In this document: positions 23,690 to 34,700 of the stretch, in pieces
Layout: every line of letters begins with the position of its first letter
How positions within the stretch are numbered: position 1 is the first letter of the stretch
Assembly (NCBI GenBank): GCA_963082875.1
Contig: OY720103.1
Coordinates: 11,284,001 to 11,348,000, forward strand
DNA from: Corella eumyota
Lineage: Eukaryota; Chordata; Ascidiacea; Phlebobranchia; Corellidae
Direction: 5' to 3'
DNA length: 64,000 nucleotides
Notes under the pieces: generated by a model
Databases searched by the model: none
What the model was told of the DNA's origin: nothing
Seen by the model: only the letters and a program-made list of their open reading frames with translations
Translations under genes and position numbers: made by a program

Positions 23690-25217
23690 CCCTATATTGT
23701 TACTAGCTGCCAGGTGTTGTTACATACCATATTTGTGCAGCCGCTAGTGGGCGCACTGGGATACAGAAGCAGGGTAGCATGGCTTACCAAATTGATTTGT
23801 TAGCTAATAGTTAGTTGGTTATTAATATTTAATTGACCACAATAGAGGTAACCCATGATTAATTACTAAGCTATTAGATATTAATTGTGTATTTTTATTT
23901 TTATTAACGGATTAGTTTATATTTTGTTTGGTTTGTTAGTTAAACATTATTTTTTAGATATTTGTTGAAATACGCTTGTTAAAATTAATTCTGTTAGCTT
24001 TGTTATTTGAATATTTAATTTTTGTAATAATTATGGAGGTTTATTTTGGTGTAAACTAATAATAATTAGTTTGTTAAATAAAGTTGGTTTGTTTAAATAT
24101 ATTACTCCATAAAACTTGATAATTTATTTCCTTAACATAATTGCTCTAATTAAAATAAAAGTTTAGTGTACATGCAATTTGTATAAATAACTTTTAATTA
24201 ATTTTTTATTTTAATGTATATATAATTGCTTAGCTAAAGAACATGTTTAATTTTTTCTTTTTTTTTGAGATTTTTTGGATTCTTTCTGTGAAGCAATCAA
24301 CGATGTTGTTATCCGATGATTTCACTATCCGATGACGTCACTTCTTTGTGACGTAATTACATAATGAAGTCATTATCCAATGACTTTTATGTTTCAATAT
24401 TGCAAAACCAATATTGTTGCCCACGTAAATGTTGTTGTTTTATTCTCAACAACAAAAACACACTTGGTAGTCAACTTTAAACTACCATCATAACTTCATC
24501 TTAAATGTTATTCCGCCATGCGTGGCGCGTTTTTTTCTATCTTGGTGTTTAAAATATGCACAGCCTTATAAAGGTGCCGCACAATCTTTTCTATTTTCAC
24601 CATTTGACTCTTTTAATAGTTGTGTGTGAATATTCGTTATTGTATGTTTATCGTTATTTTTCATTTTTTATGTTGTACTTATTGCAAAACTAGTAATAAA
24701 TATTTTTATTCATTTACATATTTGTTCAATAGTATGAAGCGTCCTACTGAACAGTAGGTTGTTTATTATATTTGTCCATTGTATGTGACAAACGTTATTT
24801 TAAAAGGCCGAGTTGGTACTGGTTATATTAAATGTAATTTTTAAATTTTTGGAATATCAACTGTTTTATTTAAACATTTTGAACATTTTTTTATGTTTTA
24901 CATAGAAATGTTTAATGTAAGTTTAATAAAAAGTGTTTACTAAAGTATTTACTTAAAAGGGGTTTTCCCATTTTGTTATAAAACTTTTACGTAACAATTA
25001 TGTAGTAAAGTGTTGCATTGTTTAGTGACACAAGCCGTGATAACTACGTCATAATTGATAATTACTGTAGATCTCGTAGGATTATATAAAAAAAACTTTG
25101 TAGAATTATTTTTGGCAAGCAGGGGTGTTTGTTAAGTTTATTCGAAATATTTATTTCTGATTATTTCTAGGTTATCTACATAATCCATCTGCGCTTTTTT
25201 AACACAAGTTTTAGTTG
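23690..25217. other. Non-coding region before the 25239 gene
   Basis: AT-rich sequence without long frames. One more CRE-like palindrome (GATGACGTCACTT near 24331) with GTGACGTAA 16 bases on is seen. Nothing else is supported. Confidence 0.4.
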
Positions 25218-25238
25218 TTTTAACAGCTTAAATGTAAA

Positions 25239-26114
25239 ATGAAAGTTGCTGCTAATTATTTGTCACAATGTGAAAGAAATTACTTGTGTAACCTAGCAAC
25301 TAAAGAGAATATTGCAGCTTCATTATGTGGAATGATCACATTTCCAGCTGTGATTGGAATATTTCAACATTTAGTATGGAAAAATTTTAATTTATCGGCG
25401 CATGCACCATTTGCTGGTTTACGTGGCATGTTAACGGTGACATGTAGTGCCATGGCATCTAGTTCTGCCACGGTTACTGCTCATGATATTTTTATTGGAC
25501 TTTATCCAAGAACCTCGCTAACTCAAAATGAGCTTGTATCAGGAACAATTTTATCGCTTGTTCAGTTTATTATTTTAGCTGGAACTTTCAAAGTCACTCT
25601 TCCAAGCCACATTCTACATCCTGGGGCCTTCTCTGGCCAGGGAATTCCCCTTCATACCCCAGTGAGCAAGGTGAGTAACTCACAGAAACTGAAGATACAA
25701 GCCATGGGCCACAAAGCTGGGTGTCACACTTGCGGCAAATCATTCACTCCTTTTCACATTTTAAAGCGGAAAATTGTGATCAAATTTTTTCCATCTAAAA
25801 GTAAACCGATGCCGTTCTATTTTGCCGATCATTCTCCACCTCAAGCTCTTGTCTCGTTCTACTCAAAAAAAGACAAAGCTTTAAAGGGGAAAATCTACCC
25901 ACAATGTCAATCTTGTTCAACGTTCCAATCCTCAGTTGTTCGAAAAGCTTTAAGCTCTAAACAACCGATCAAATTTTGGCCGGATCGGTCGGGGATTGTA
26001 ACTCATGCTTTAAGGTTTAAATTATGGAAAATTTGGCTGCCTTGGCCAATTTTAATTAACTCAAATATTATTCCTGAGTATTTGGATTTATTGTACAATT
26101 ACTTGGTGCCATGA
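25239..26114 (+). CDS. Uncharacterised membrane protein with two Cys-x2-Cys pairs
   Basis: Single-exon 291-residue frame. The start follows an acceptor-like TTTTAACAG and a tiny ATG-TAA just before it. Residues about 28-55 (ASLCGMITFPAVIGIFQHLV), 65-85 and 105-123 (SGTILSLVQFIILAGTF) look like three membrane segments. The C-terminal half is soluble and basic: HKAGCHTCGKSF gives a first Cys pair, FYFADHSPP a central Asp-His, YPQCQSCSTFQ a second Cys pair. This layout (CxxC, DH, CxxC) recalls a zinc-bound or HNH-like fold, but no family name is recognised. It is unrelated to the receptor array and splits it between B and C. A GTGAGT at 25671 is not used as a donor in this reading because the frame stays open and conserved-looking across it. 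Confidence 0.8.
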   Translation: MKVAANYLSQCERNYLCNLATKENIAASLCGMITFPAVIGIFQHLVWKNFNLSAHAPFAGLRGMLTVTCSAMASSSATVTAHDIFIGLYPRTSLTQNELVSGTILSLVQFIILAGTFKVTLPSHILHPGAFSGQGIPLHTPVSKVSNSQKLKIQAMGHKAGCHTCGKSFTPFHILKRKIVIKFFPSKSKPMPFYFADHSPPQALVSFYSKKDKALKGKIYPQCQSCSTFQSSVVRKALSSKQPIKFWPDRSGIVTHALRFKLWKIWLPWPILINSNIIPEYLDLLYNYLVP

Positions 26115-26433
26115 TTGTGAAATTAAGTCATTAAAAAATTGTAATTAATTTAATAATTTTACATACGGTATTCCAAAATTCTACACTGTAGTTTTTTACT
26201 GCTTTATGCAATTTATTAAAAGTCTTAATTAGTGGTTTTATTTACTCAATGATATATTTTTTTATGCAATTTAATATTTTCAAAATATTGCTATCTTCAA
26301 ATTTGCACTTTTTAAACTTTGTAAACTTTATTTTTAAACATAATTGTGCACCCATTTATACTTCAGATTGTTTTGCAATGTTTTTATTAATCATGAATTT
26401 TATTTATTTTTATATCACAGTGCTATAGATAAG

Positions 26434-26442
26434 AAATAAAAT
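26434..26442 (+). terminator. Likely polyadenylation signal of the 25239 gene
   Basis: AAATAAAAT lies about 320 bases after the stop, the first canonical AATAAA downstream. Confidence 0.4.
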
Positions 26443-26700
26443 TTATTTTCACAGGTACCATAAGTTGTTAAAATAGGATGTTACATAAATATGTCGCGCA
26501 CTGAAATGAAGGATGGATGCATTGACACTGTTGGAAAAAATAACACAAAACAAAGAAAATTAAAACACTGAAAATCAAGGGTATGTTAACAGGTATATAT
26601 TGGCAATTAAATTGTATAAAAATTCAAGTTATTTTATATAAAAATGGGTATAAGTACTTTAGTATGTTAAATAAAAATAAAAACACTGTTGAACGAAAAT

Positions 26701-26886
26701 CTACACAGAATCTGGTCTTCTTGAATCAAGTTGTTGGTCTTCTGTCTCGACAAAACTTGGTTGTCCATAAATAATCTCGGTCATTCTCGGGTCGGTGTTA
26801 ACGAAAATCTTTGTAACACCGGGGGGAGCAAGAGCGAAACATGAACGGGATTCGACGGATGCCCCATATTTCGCTGCAAGGTCGAA
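26701..26886 (-). other. Possible minus-strand coding exon
   Basis: In DNA that is clearly less AT-rich than its surroundings, the minus strand is open for 61 codons and ends in TAG at 26701-26703. It reads FALAPPGVTKIFVNTDPRM and ends SRRPDSV. An acceptor-like TTGCAG lies just inside its 5' end. No family is recognised. The plus strand also carries a short overlapping frame, so strand and coding nature are uncertain. Confidence 0.25.
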
Positions 26887-26939
26887 TTATTCGTAATCCT
26901 GGACCGTACATCGGACCCCTGCAGCAATCACAGATGTTG

Positions 26940-27320
26940 TAACTAAAAAGGTGAATTTAGTTTGTTATTCAATTTAAATTATGTCCTATTATTTTTTTTG
27001 GGGCTTTTACAAAAATGTGTTTTGCAATGTACTAAAATAACATGGCACACTTGTTTTTATTACACATAATGTAGAAAGGTGAACTTTACAGCCTAAACTC
27101 AAAGTAGAACAAGTTTGTACTGTCTTTATGGCGTTATTTAACGTTATAATGTCCAGTCCATTAACCACCAAATTTTTGATAACTGAATCCTACCCATGTA
27201 CACTATGTAATGTTTAAAAGTTTGCTTATTCAAAAGATAGTTGCATAACCTAACATGATCACTTACTTGGTTATTAGTTGTGAGATAGCTTCAGTTAGTT
27301 GTGCGTAGTTTTCAGGTTTT
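26940..27320. other. Unique sequence before the copy C breakpoint
   Basis: No similarity to the other copies is seen here. Homology to the family begins abruptly at about 27325 in the intron before the first ZU5 exon. No exon or transposon ends are supported. Confidence 0.4.
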
Positions 27321-27367
27321 CCAATAATTCAAATATGATTCAAATGTTTTTTTTTTATTGTTTAAAG

Positions 27368-29983
27368 GCTAAAGATTTAACTGCATCAGGAATTGAAGTT
27401 ATATATGGGGATAAATCTGGTAAGTTTGCCATAATACTTTATTTAATTTTTATCTTTAGTTTTATTGATTTAATCAGTTTTGTTAATTTGGGTTTTTATT
27501 GAACGTTTACAGTTTTTTTTTTGATAAACTAGGATAAAAATATATCATATTGTTTGTAAGACACTGTAAGCAAGGTGATTGATGTAAAAGGAGGCAGAGT
27601 TGAAGTATCAGGATGTTACATTAATATTCCTGAAGGTGCACTTACTGAGGATGTTCAAATTACTGTCCATGTTGTTTGTTGTAATGATGTTGTTCCCCCC
27701 ACCAAGGTATTTGCTTTTACAAATTTGTTAAACAAATTTGCATGCTAAAAATTTTATTTATTTTTATTATTGGTTAAGTAAAGAATTTGTTTAAAATGAC
27801 AATATTTTTACGTATTTATTTGTACCTATATTTTTTAAAACAAAAAACAAAAATGTAAATTGGTTATCAATTATTAATAACTAATGTACAGTACTAATTT
27901 TTTATTAAGGAAAACCCAACATATTTGTTGACTCCTCAATTTGAATGCTTGCCACATGGATTAAAGTTTAAGGTTCCAGTTACAATATCTCTTTCCACCC
28001 CATTTTACTCAACAACTGGAACCTGTTTTGTTATAGTAATTTATTTAGTTGTGTAATTTGTTTTAAGAATGCTACGCTACAGATCTTTAAGTGAAATCTT
28101 GTTAAATATTTATAAGCAACTTGCTTTAAGCAAAAAACATGTAAATATTTTTTTTTATTATTTATTAATTGGACTCTGTTTTTATCAGCAGTTTGTCAAC
28201 AAGGGAACAATTTACTAAATTTAATTTTTTTTGTCTATTAACTTTGCAAATAACAGTGAAATGCACAACAAAAGTAAGAACTACAAAATTATATTTCTTT
28301 GCGATTTGTTTAGCCTCAAGTAAGTCAAGACAGAGAAGTTTGGAGAGATCTTGCTGATGTTATTTTGGAAGATTCTCGAACAATTCAGTTTCAAGTTGAT
28401 CATTTAACTTGGTAACTATTAAAAATATGTTATTCAACAAAACTATATATGTTATACATTTTTATTTAAACGCTTTACAATTTAAGGTTTAGGGTCATAA
28501 CAACTTGGATATTTGGAATAAATCAATATCTCAGTAATCCAGAAAAAACTCAAGTATTCGATTGTTACCTTGAACCACCAAATTCAAATCTAACTTTATA
28601 TATTATGGACACAGAAGATCGACTCAAATCAAATGGAAATCGGGTGTTTATTGTGATAGTTTCAATAAGGTTGGTGTTATTATTCATGAATTCCATATAA
28701 GTTTAAAGTTCTCTTCTTAAATCAGCCTTAATTTTTTAGACAAAAAGACGAAATGTTGTTACAAATTCTTGACCAAGATTTAGAACTTTTTTCAAAGAAG
28801 TACAACAGCACAGTTAATAAATCTGATCTTATCACATTTAATTCCAAACTGGGAATTGAAAACAAAAACCTATCAGGGAAAATATTTACTTACTCAGTCA
28901 AAAATTTTACGACGGAAAAAATTGAAAATGGTCAATTTGAATATCCCATAATTTCCATACAACAACCAGGTTTGATTAAATCAAGGCTTTTGCTAAAGTT
29001 AAAAATTACAGATTTTTTAGCAGTGTTTCTTAACCTTTTTAGCCCACAAACTATTTTCAAGTTGGTCTAAATATACGCGGAATTAAGCCATAGATATAAA
29101 AATAAGGTAGTTTAGTAGCCTTCTACCGAAAATAGATAGCATTTTTTATTTCTAAATAAGCTTTAAACACAAGCACTGTATTTTACAAAATAATGGACTT
29201 AAATACAGTGTGTATTAAGCGAATTCTACTGTATTTCGCGTTTTTTTTTGTAATACAGTATCACTGACTACTTTTAATGGCTGAATATTAATTCCCTAAG
29301 CAATTATGCTCGCAGACTTATCCAGGCCCTTTTGTGGACCCAAATGAGTCTGCGAACTCAAGGTTGAGAAACTCTGTTTTATAGTATATCTTATCAACGA
29401 ATAAAAACATGTATTTTGGTTTAATTTAACCTTTTTGTAAATATTTAGAGAGTCAGCAAAGTACAGTACAACAGCAGTACAGTACAACATACAACATTCA
29501 TGGAGACAATGCAAATGTTAGCTCAGAAACGGCTGGAACATCAGGTAAACCAACATTTTTATTTGATATGTATTTAAAATGGGTTTTTAACAACCTCAAC
29601 ATAGAAAAAACATTAGTTTTTCTGCCTTGAGTTAACTTTAGTAGTAGGGAATATTATAGATTATAATTGCCCAATAATTAAGCTGCTGATTAAGTATTGA
29701 CTCCTGGGAGTTTATACCGTTTATAGCACCTTGCTTATAAGTGCTACATGATAAGAGCAGTGGAAGCACATCTAAAACCTCGTGTAGTAAAGCCAAGTGT
29801 TTTGACAGACTGTGCAGTAGTGGTTTATTACTTACTATGTTACTATTTTATTAAGGCCACAAAATTGTGGGAAACAAGATTGAAGGTTCAAACATGTTAG
29901 CTGACAAGGTTCAACAACTTAACATAAACCCGGGTTCCAATGTACCAGCAAGTGATGTTAAAGAAATGTTAAGCGAAAACTAA
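27368..29983 (+). CDS. Copy C: ZU5-UPA-tail half gene
   Basis: Exons 27368-27419, 27561-27706, 27910-28035 and 28314-28411 (ZU5), 28487-28669 and 28740-28969 (UPA), 29449-29544 (tail motif YNIHGDNANV), 29856-29983 (C-terminus ending SDVKEMLSEN, TAA). About 350 residues. Everything encoded before ZU5 in the other copies is missing; the homology break is at about 27325. All frames and splice sites are intact, so selection may have kept the half gene. The layout resembles human CARD8, a short FIIND protein with a C-terminal effector. The cleavage position reads VDHLTW, Thr in place of Ser. The first exon starts in phase 0 and needs an upstream start exon, which was not found. Closest to copy B. 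Confidence 0.7.
29021..29376. mobile_element. 356-bp hAT-type MITE in intron of copy C
   Basis: Ends CAGTGTTTCTTAACC and GGTTGAGAAACTCTG are inverted repeats. Flanks TTTTTTAG and TTTTATAG are an 8-bp target duplication with one change. Copy B holds the empty site in the same intron (ATTACAGGTGTTATAGTATA at about 20734). It is non-coding, so non-autonomous. It inserted after B and C separated. Confidence 0.8.
29640..29825 (-). repeat. tRNA-derived SINE fragment, minus strand
   Basis: It shares AGATTATAATTGCCC, TAAGCTGCTGATTAAG and the AGTTTATACCGTTTATAGCACC segment with the SINE at 8828-9112. It lies in the last intron of copy C. Confidence 0.5.
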
Positions 29984-30199
29984 AAAATCAAAATTTTTAT
30001 TTTAAGGTGCCTTTTTAATTATTTTTTCTTAATTTTCTTAATGGAAATTGACTCGCATTTGATTAAAAATGATATTATTATACTTCATTCAACTTAAACA
30101 CCCTTATTTTTGCCTTACAATTGTCCCTATTTTTATCTATTATCTTTTATACCAAAACATTATGCAATTTTACAGTTATGTCAAATTTTTATTAAATTT

Positions 30200-31737
30200 T
30201 ACCTTTTTTTAATTAACTTTTGTAAGCAACTATGCTCCAGGTAAATTTAACACTTTTCTTTAAATTTTTATATTTTACTCATAGCACTTATAACATGTTT
30301 TCGTTGCCTTTAATCTTGCTATAAGAGAAATTTTGTGACTTTCCTTTTTAAGTTCTTCTGTAAGATTGTATGCATTGTTTTTTTTAGTTGTTTTTTTTTG
30401 ATAGATTTTCCGCTTTGTGTTTTGGGGTTTTTTATTTCCTAGGATTTTATGCCTTGCCTTTTTGGTAATTTTATGAGATTTTTGGACCTTGTCTTTTCGA
30501 GTTCTTTTTTCGTATAATCAAACTTATGCCCCTATTTATTGAATTTTTTTTACGGCAAAGTTGTGCTTTTTGAAATAGTTGCATACATTTTTGTAAACAT
30601 TTTATATTAACGTTTTTTTTTATTTGCACTGATAGATTTTTGTTAGTTTTTAGATCTTAAAATGTTGCATGTTTTAATAGATTTTGAAGTTAATTTTGTT
30701 TTAAAAACTATACTTAGAAAAAAATTAATTTAATTGTGATAGGGTAGCCATTATTGATATGCTCTCTTTTGCCTTATTAATCGAATATGGAAGGTTATCC
30801 ATAGGCTTTAGTCAGGCGTCGCTATTATTAAACTATTGCAATACCTGTATTTGGCCAAAATAACTGGTAGAAACAAATTAATGCAACACTTCGTACCTAG
30901 GTTAATTGTAAATGTTATAGTAAAGTTAACCGTCGGCATAGTGCAATGATCGAAACACTTTGCTTTACTACAGCCCCTACAGGTGCCTATGCGCTTCCAC
31001 GTTGTAGCATCCAAGTCAATATAAATGATGTGAATTCTTGAGTCAAAGCCCATTGACAAATTATTTATCGAACATTAGGTTAAGATAATAAAAATTCTTA
31101 AATATTTTTTTATTTGTTACGTTAATTATATTAAGTTAATTAAAATCTAAGTTCGATATTTTTAATCCTTTAAAAAACAGAGGTTATGAATTCTGTCACA
31201 AATCGGTTACAGGAAACACGCCAAAACAAATAGTTGTAAAACGTCATAAACAGGAACTTAGTGATGTCAGAATTGAAAGTTAGATATTAATTAAACGTTG
31301 TGGCGTTATATAGAAAGAATAATAGTTTTTGTTCGCTTAAATAATTGTATTATTATGTAATAATCATCGAATAATCGTAGTAGTCAAACAAACGCAACGC
31401 CTACGATGCGCGACTTAAACATAGAGCAACATCAGTTACCCCGACCCAGTTTCGAGTCTTCAACAATTTGGGGTATTATAGATTATAATTGCCCGATAAT
31501 TAACCTGCTGATTAAGTATTGGCTCAGCAGGAGTTAGTACCGTTTATAGCGCCTTACTCAAGGGCGCTACAGCAATTGAAAAAATTTCAACAATATTTTA
31601 ATTTGTATATATAGAAGTTCATCCTCTTAACAGGAATTTGGTTGTTAGCAGATTTAACTTAAAATATCTCTGATTTTCATCGAGAAAAAGTTTAAAGTAA
31701 ATCAGTCGACGAATGAATAGCTTCTTAAATCATGGAT
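30200..31737 (+). promoter_or_regulatory. Conserved upstream block of copy D (type 1)
   Basis: Homologous through its length to the blocks before B and F, with the same core (CCGTCGGCATAGTGCAATG, CCCCTACAGGTGCC, GATGTGAATTC). Compared with B it has an extra SINE fragment at about 31400-31575. It ends at the start exon ATGGAT (31732-31737). Confidence 0.55.
31400..31575 (-). repeat. tRNA-derived SINE fragment, minus strand
   Basis: Starts GCGCGACTTAAACATAGAG and contains CCCGACCCAGTTTCGAGTC and GTACCGTTTATAGCGCC of the SINE body. It is inserted in the upstream block of copy D and is absent at the same place in B and F. Confidence 0.5.
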
Positions 31738-34700
31738 GTAAGTTTTTGCTTAATTAAAACTTTATATAAATTCAATTTAAAACAAAGACACCTAATTTTT
31801 CTCTGCTGTTTTAAATGTAACTTAATACGGACAATACTAAAGTATGAGATGCGGGGTAACCAGACACTTCGGCCCCCGGGAACTTCGGCCAAAATTTTTT
31901 TTTCAAAACAGCGAGGATTTTGCATTTTAATTACCGCGAGAAATTTTATTTTTGCGTTGTTTTATACAGTTTTTTAGACAGTATTTGAAATAAAATAAGC
32001 AGTAAATTAATATTTTTTTAAAGAATAATGTGCAAGAACATGTTATCTTTGTTTTGGCGTGTCAATTTTTTAATTTTTACAAACTAAAACCTATAAAAAA
32101 CTAATTTTGAAAGAGCGCGCTTTTAGGTGACGGTGGACAATGCATAATGATATCTCGTATTTTGCCAAATAGTGCCGCCTTTCCAAACAATATTTGAAGA
32201 AAATAGAGCGTTAATTTTTATTTTTTACACTGAGGATTATGCATAAATATGTTATCTTTCTTTTCCCGGGGTAACACTAAAAGAAGGAATGAGGAAAACG
32301 AGGAAAACGAGGAATTGACACTAAAACGAGGAAATCGAGGAAAATGAGGAATCGAGGAATTATGGCAATACTAGGAATGGGGAAAGTGAGGAAAAGAGGG
32401 AAATTTTTTTCGCGGAAATCGCGAAAATAATTTTTTTTTATGTTTTAAAAATTAAATATAAGAATAAAAAAGCAGAAGAAAAACAAAGTAAACAAGTAAA
32501 TAAGAAAACAAGGTAAAGAATAAGGAAATCGAAGAATAGGAAAACTAAAGAAACCAAGTTAAGGAAAATAAAGAAATCGAGGAATAATGAAAATAGAGAA
32601 ATCGAAGTATAAGGTAATGGGAAAACCAAGAAATAAGGAAAATAGAAAAACCGAGGTAGAAAGTAATAGGGAAACCGAGGAATAAGAAAAAAGAGAAACT
32701 GAGGTATAAAGTAAAGGGAAAACCGAGGAATGAGAAAAAAGAGAAACCGAGGAATGAGAAAAAAAGAGAAACCGAGGAATAAGGTAATGGGGAAACCGAA
32801 GAATAAGAAAAATAGAGAAACCGAGGAATAAGGCAATGGGGAAACTGAGGAATAAGAAAAATAAAGAAATTGAGAAATAATGAAGATAGAAAAATCGAAG
32901 TATAAGGTAATGGGAAAACCAAGAAATAAGGAAAATAGAGAAACCGAGGAATAAGAAAAAAAAGAAATCGAGGAATAATGAAAATAGTGAAACCGAGAAA
33001 TAAGAAAAATAGGGAAACCGAGGAATAAGGTAATGGAGAAACTGAGGAATAAAAAAAATAGGGAAACCGAGGAATAAGAAAATGGGAAAACCGAGGAATA
33101 AGAAAAATAGGGAAACCGAGGAATAAGAAAAATAAAGAAATCGAGGAATAAGGTAATGGGGAAATCGAGAAATAAGGTAAAATGGAAACCAAGAAATAAG
33201 AAAAATAGGGAAAGCGAGGAATAAGAAAAATAGGGAAATGGAGGAATAAGGTAAAAGGGAAACCGAGGAATAAGAAAAATAGGGAAACCGAGGAAAAAGG
33301 TAATGGGGCAACCGTCTGCTTATTAAAGTCGAGTTTTAAATAAACTTCTTTATTGTTACGACTAATTCGTCTTATGGCGCGTTTTTTTAAATCGTAAGAT
33401 GTCAATAAACCACATACAATACGTATATTTAAGACATTTTTGGTACTTACGTACTTTATTTAACGAAAGCACAATGTAACGAAAGTTAAGGGATCCGTTT
33501 ATAATTTTCAAAGTTAACTTAAAAATTAAATTTTAATGAAAAAGTCAACTTCGTTAATTAACGATTAACGCATTAACGGTTTGGTGCCCACCTTTGCATT
33601 TAACGTAATTCAATAAGAAAACATTTAGTAGTCAGTTATAGCGAAACGATTCGTCTAAAAATTTGTACGAACATTTAGTTCTACAAACTACCTTTATGAT
33701 TTTGTTTTAAACTTAAATCTAGTTAAAAATGTTGTTAAATGACTGCACGCCTTAAAATCATAGGTTTAGCAACAATTAAAACATAGTTATAGCAACAATA
33801 AACAATAATTATGATTAAATAAAAAAAAATTATTTCCCAGTTTCTCCACTTCTTTTTGCCAATTTTTTTCTTTATACCAAGTATTTCGTTTTAAGTCTAT
33901 GTTTACTTCTTTTTTTAACATTTCCCTTTTATTCTTATTCCTTGTTTTTTATTTTATTTTCCTTATTTCTTGATCATCTATTTCGCATTCTCTTGTTTAT
34001 ATACTGACTCCTTAATCTGCCTATTTTACTTATTTCCCAATTTTTTAGTTTTTCTTATTTCTAGATTTCCCTATTTTTTATTTTTTCTGTTTTCCAATTC
34101 CTTTGTTTCTCTATTTTCTTTATTCCTCGGTTTCCCCGTTACCTTATTCCTCGGTTTCTCTATTTTTCTTATTTCTCGGTTTTCCCGTAACCTTATACCT
34201 CGATTTCCCTATTTTTCTTATTCCTCGATTTCTTTATTTTTCTTATTTCTCGGTTTCCCCATTACCTTATACCTCGGTTTCTCTTTTTTCTTATTCCTCG
34301 GTTTTCCCATTACCTTATACTTCGATTTTTCTATTTTCATCATTCCTCGATTTCTTTATTTTTCTTATTCCTTGGTTTCTTTAGTTTTCCTATTCTTCGA
34401 TTTCCTTATTCCTTACCTTGTTTTCTTATTTACTTGTTTCTCGTTTTTTTTTCTGTTTTTTTCTGTATTTTTATCTTATATTTATTTTTTTAAATACAAA
34501 AAAAAATTTCCGCGTTTTCCGCAACTTTAATTTCCTCCTTTTCCTCACTTTCCCCATTCCTTCTTTTAGTATTGCAATATTTCCTCGATTCCTCATTTTC
34601 TTCGATTTCCTCGTTTTAGTGTCAATTCCTCGTTTTCCTCGATTTCCTCATTCCTTCTTTTAGTGTTACCCCTTTTCCCGTGTCAATTTTTTAATTTTAC

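Noticed and set aside
25669-25690. Possible intron (AAG-GTGAGT) inside the 25239 gene
   Set aside because: The frame stays open through it into the Cys-rich domain, and the nearest acceptor would make an intron too short to splice.
30808-31059. 83-codon minus-strand frame in the conserved type-1 block, with several Cys and His
   Set aside because: The frame is not kept in the sister blocks before B and F, although the DNA is conserved. Regulatory constraint fits better than coding.
32438-33405. Long minus-strand frames of Phe/Leu/Pro-rich protein that look like multi-pass membrane proteins
   Set aside because: Overlapping frames of the same composition exist in several registers, as expected of a 26-bp tandem repeat translated in any frame. 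They belong to the foldback arms.
33970-34663. Similar Phe/Leu-rich frames on the plus strand
   Set aside because: This is the inverted arm of the same foldback element; low-complexity translation only.
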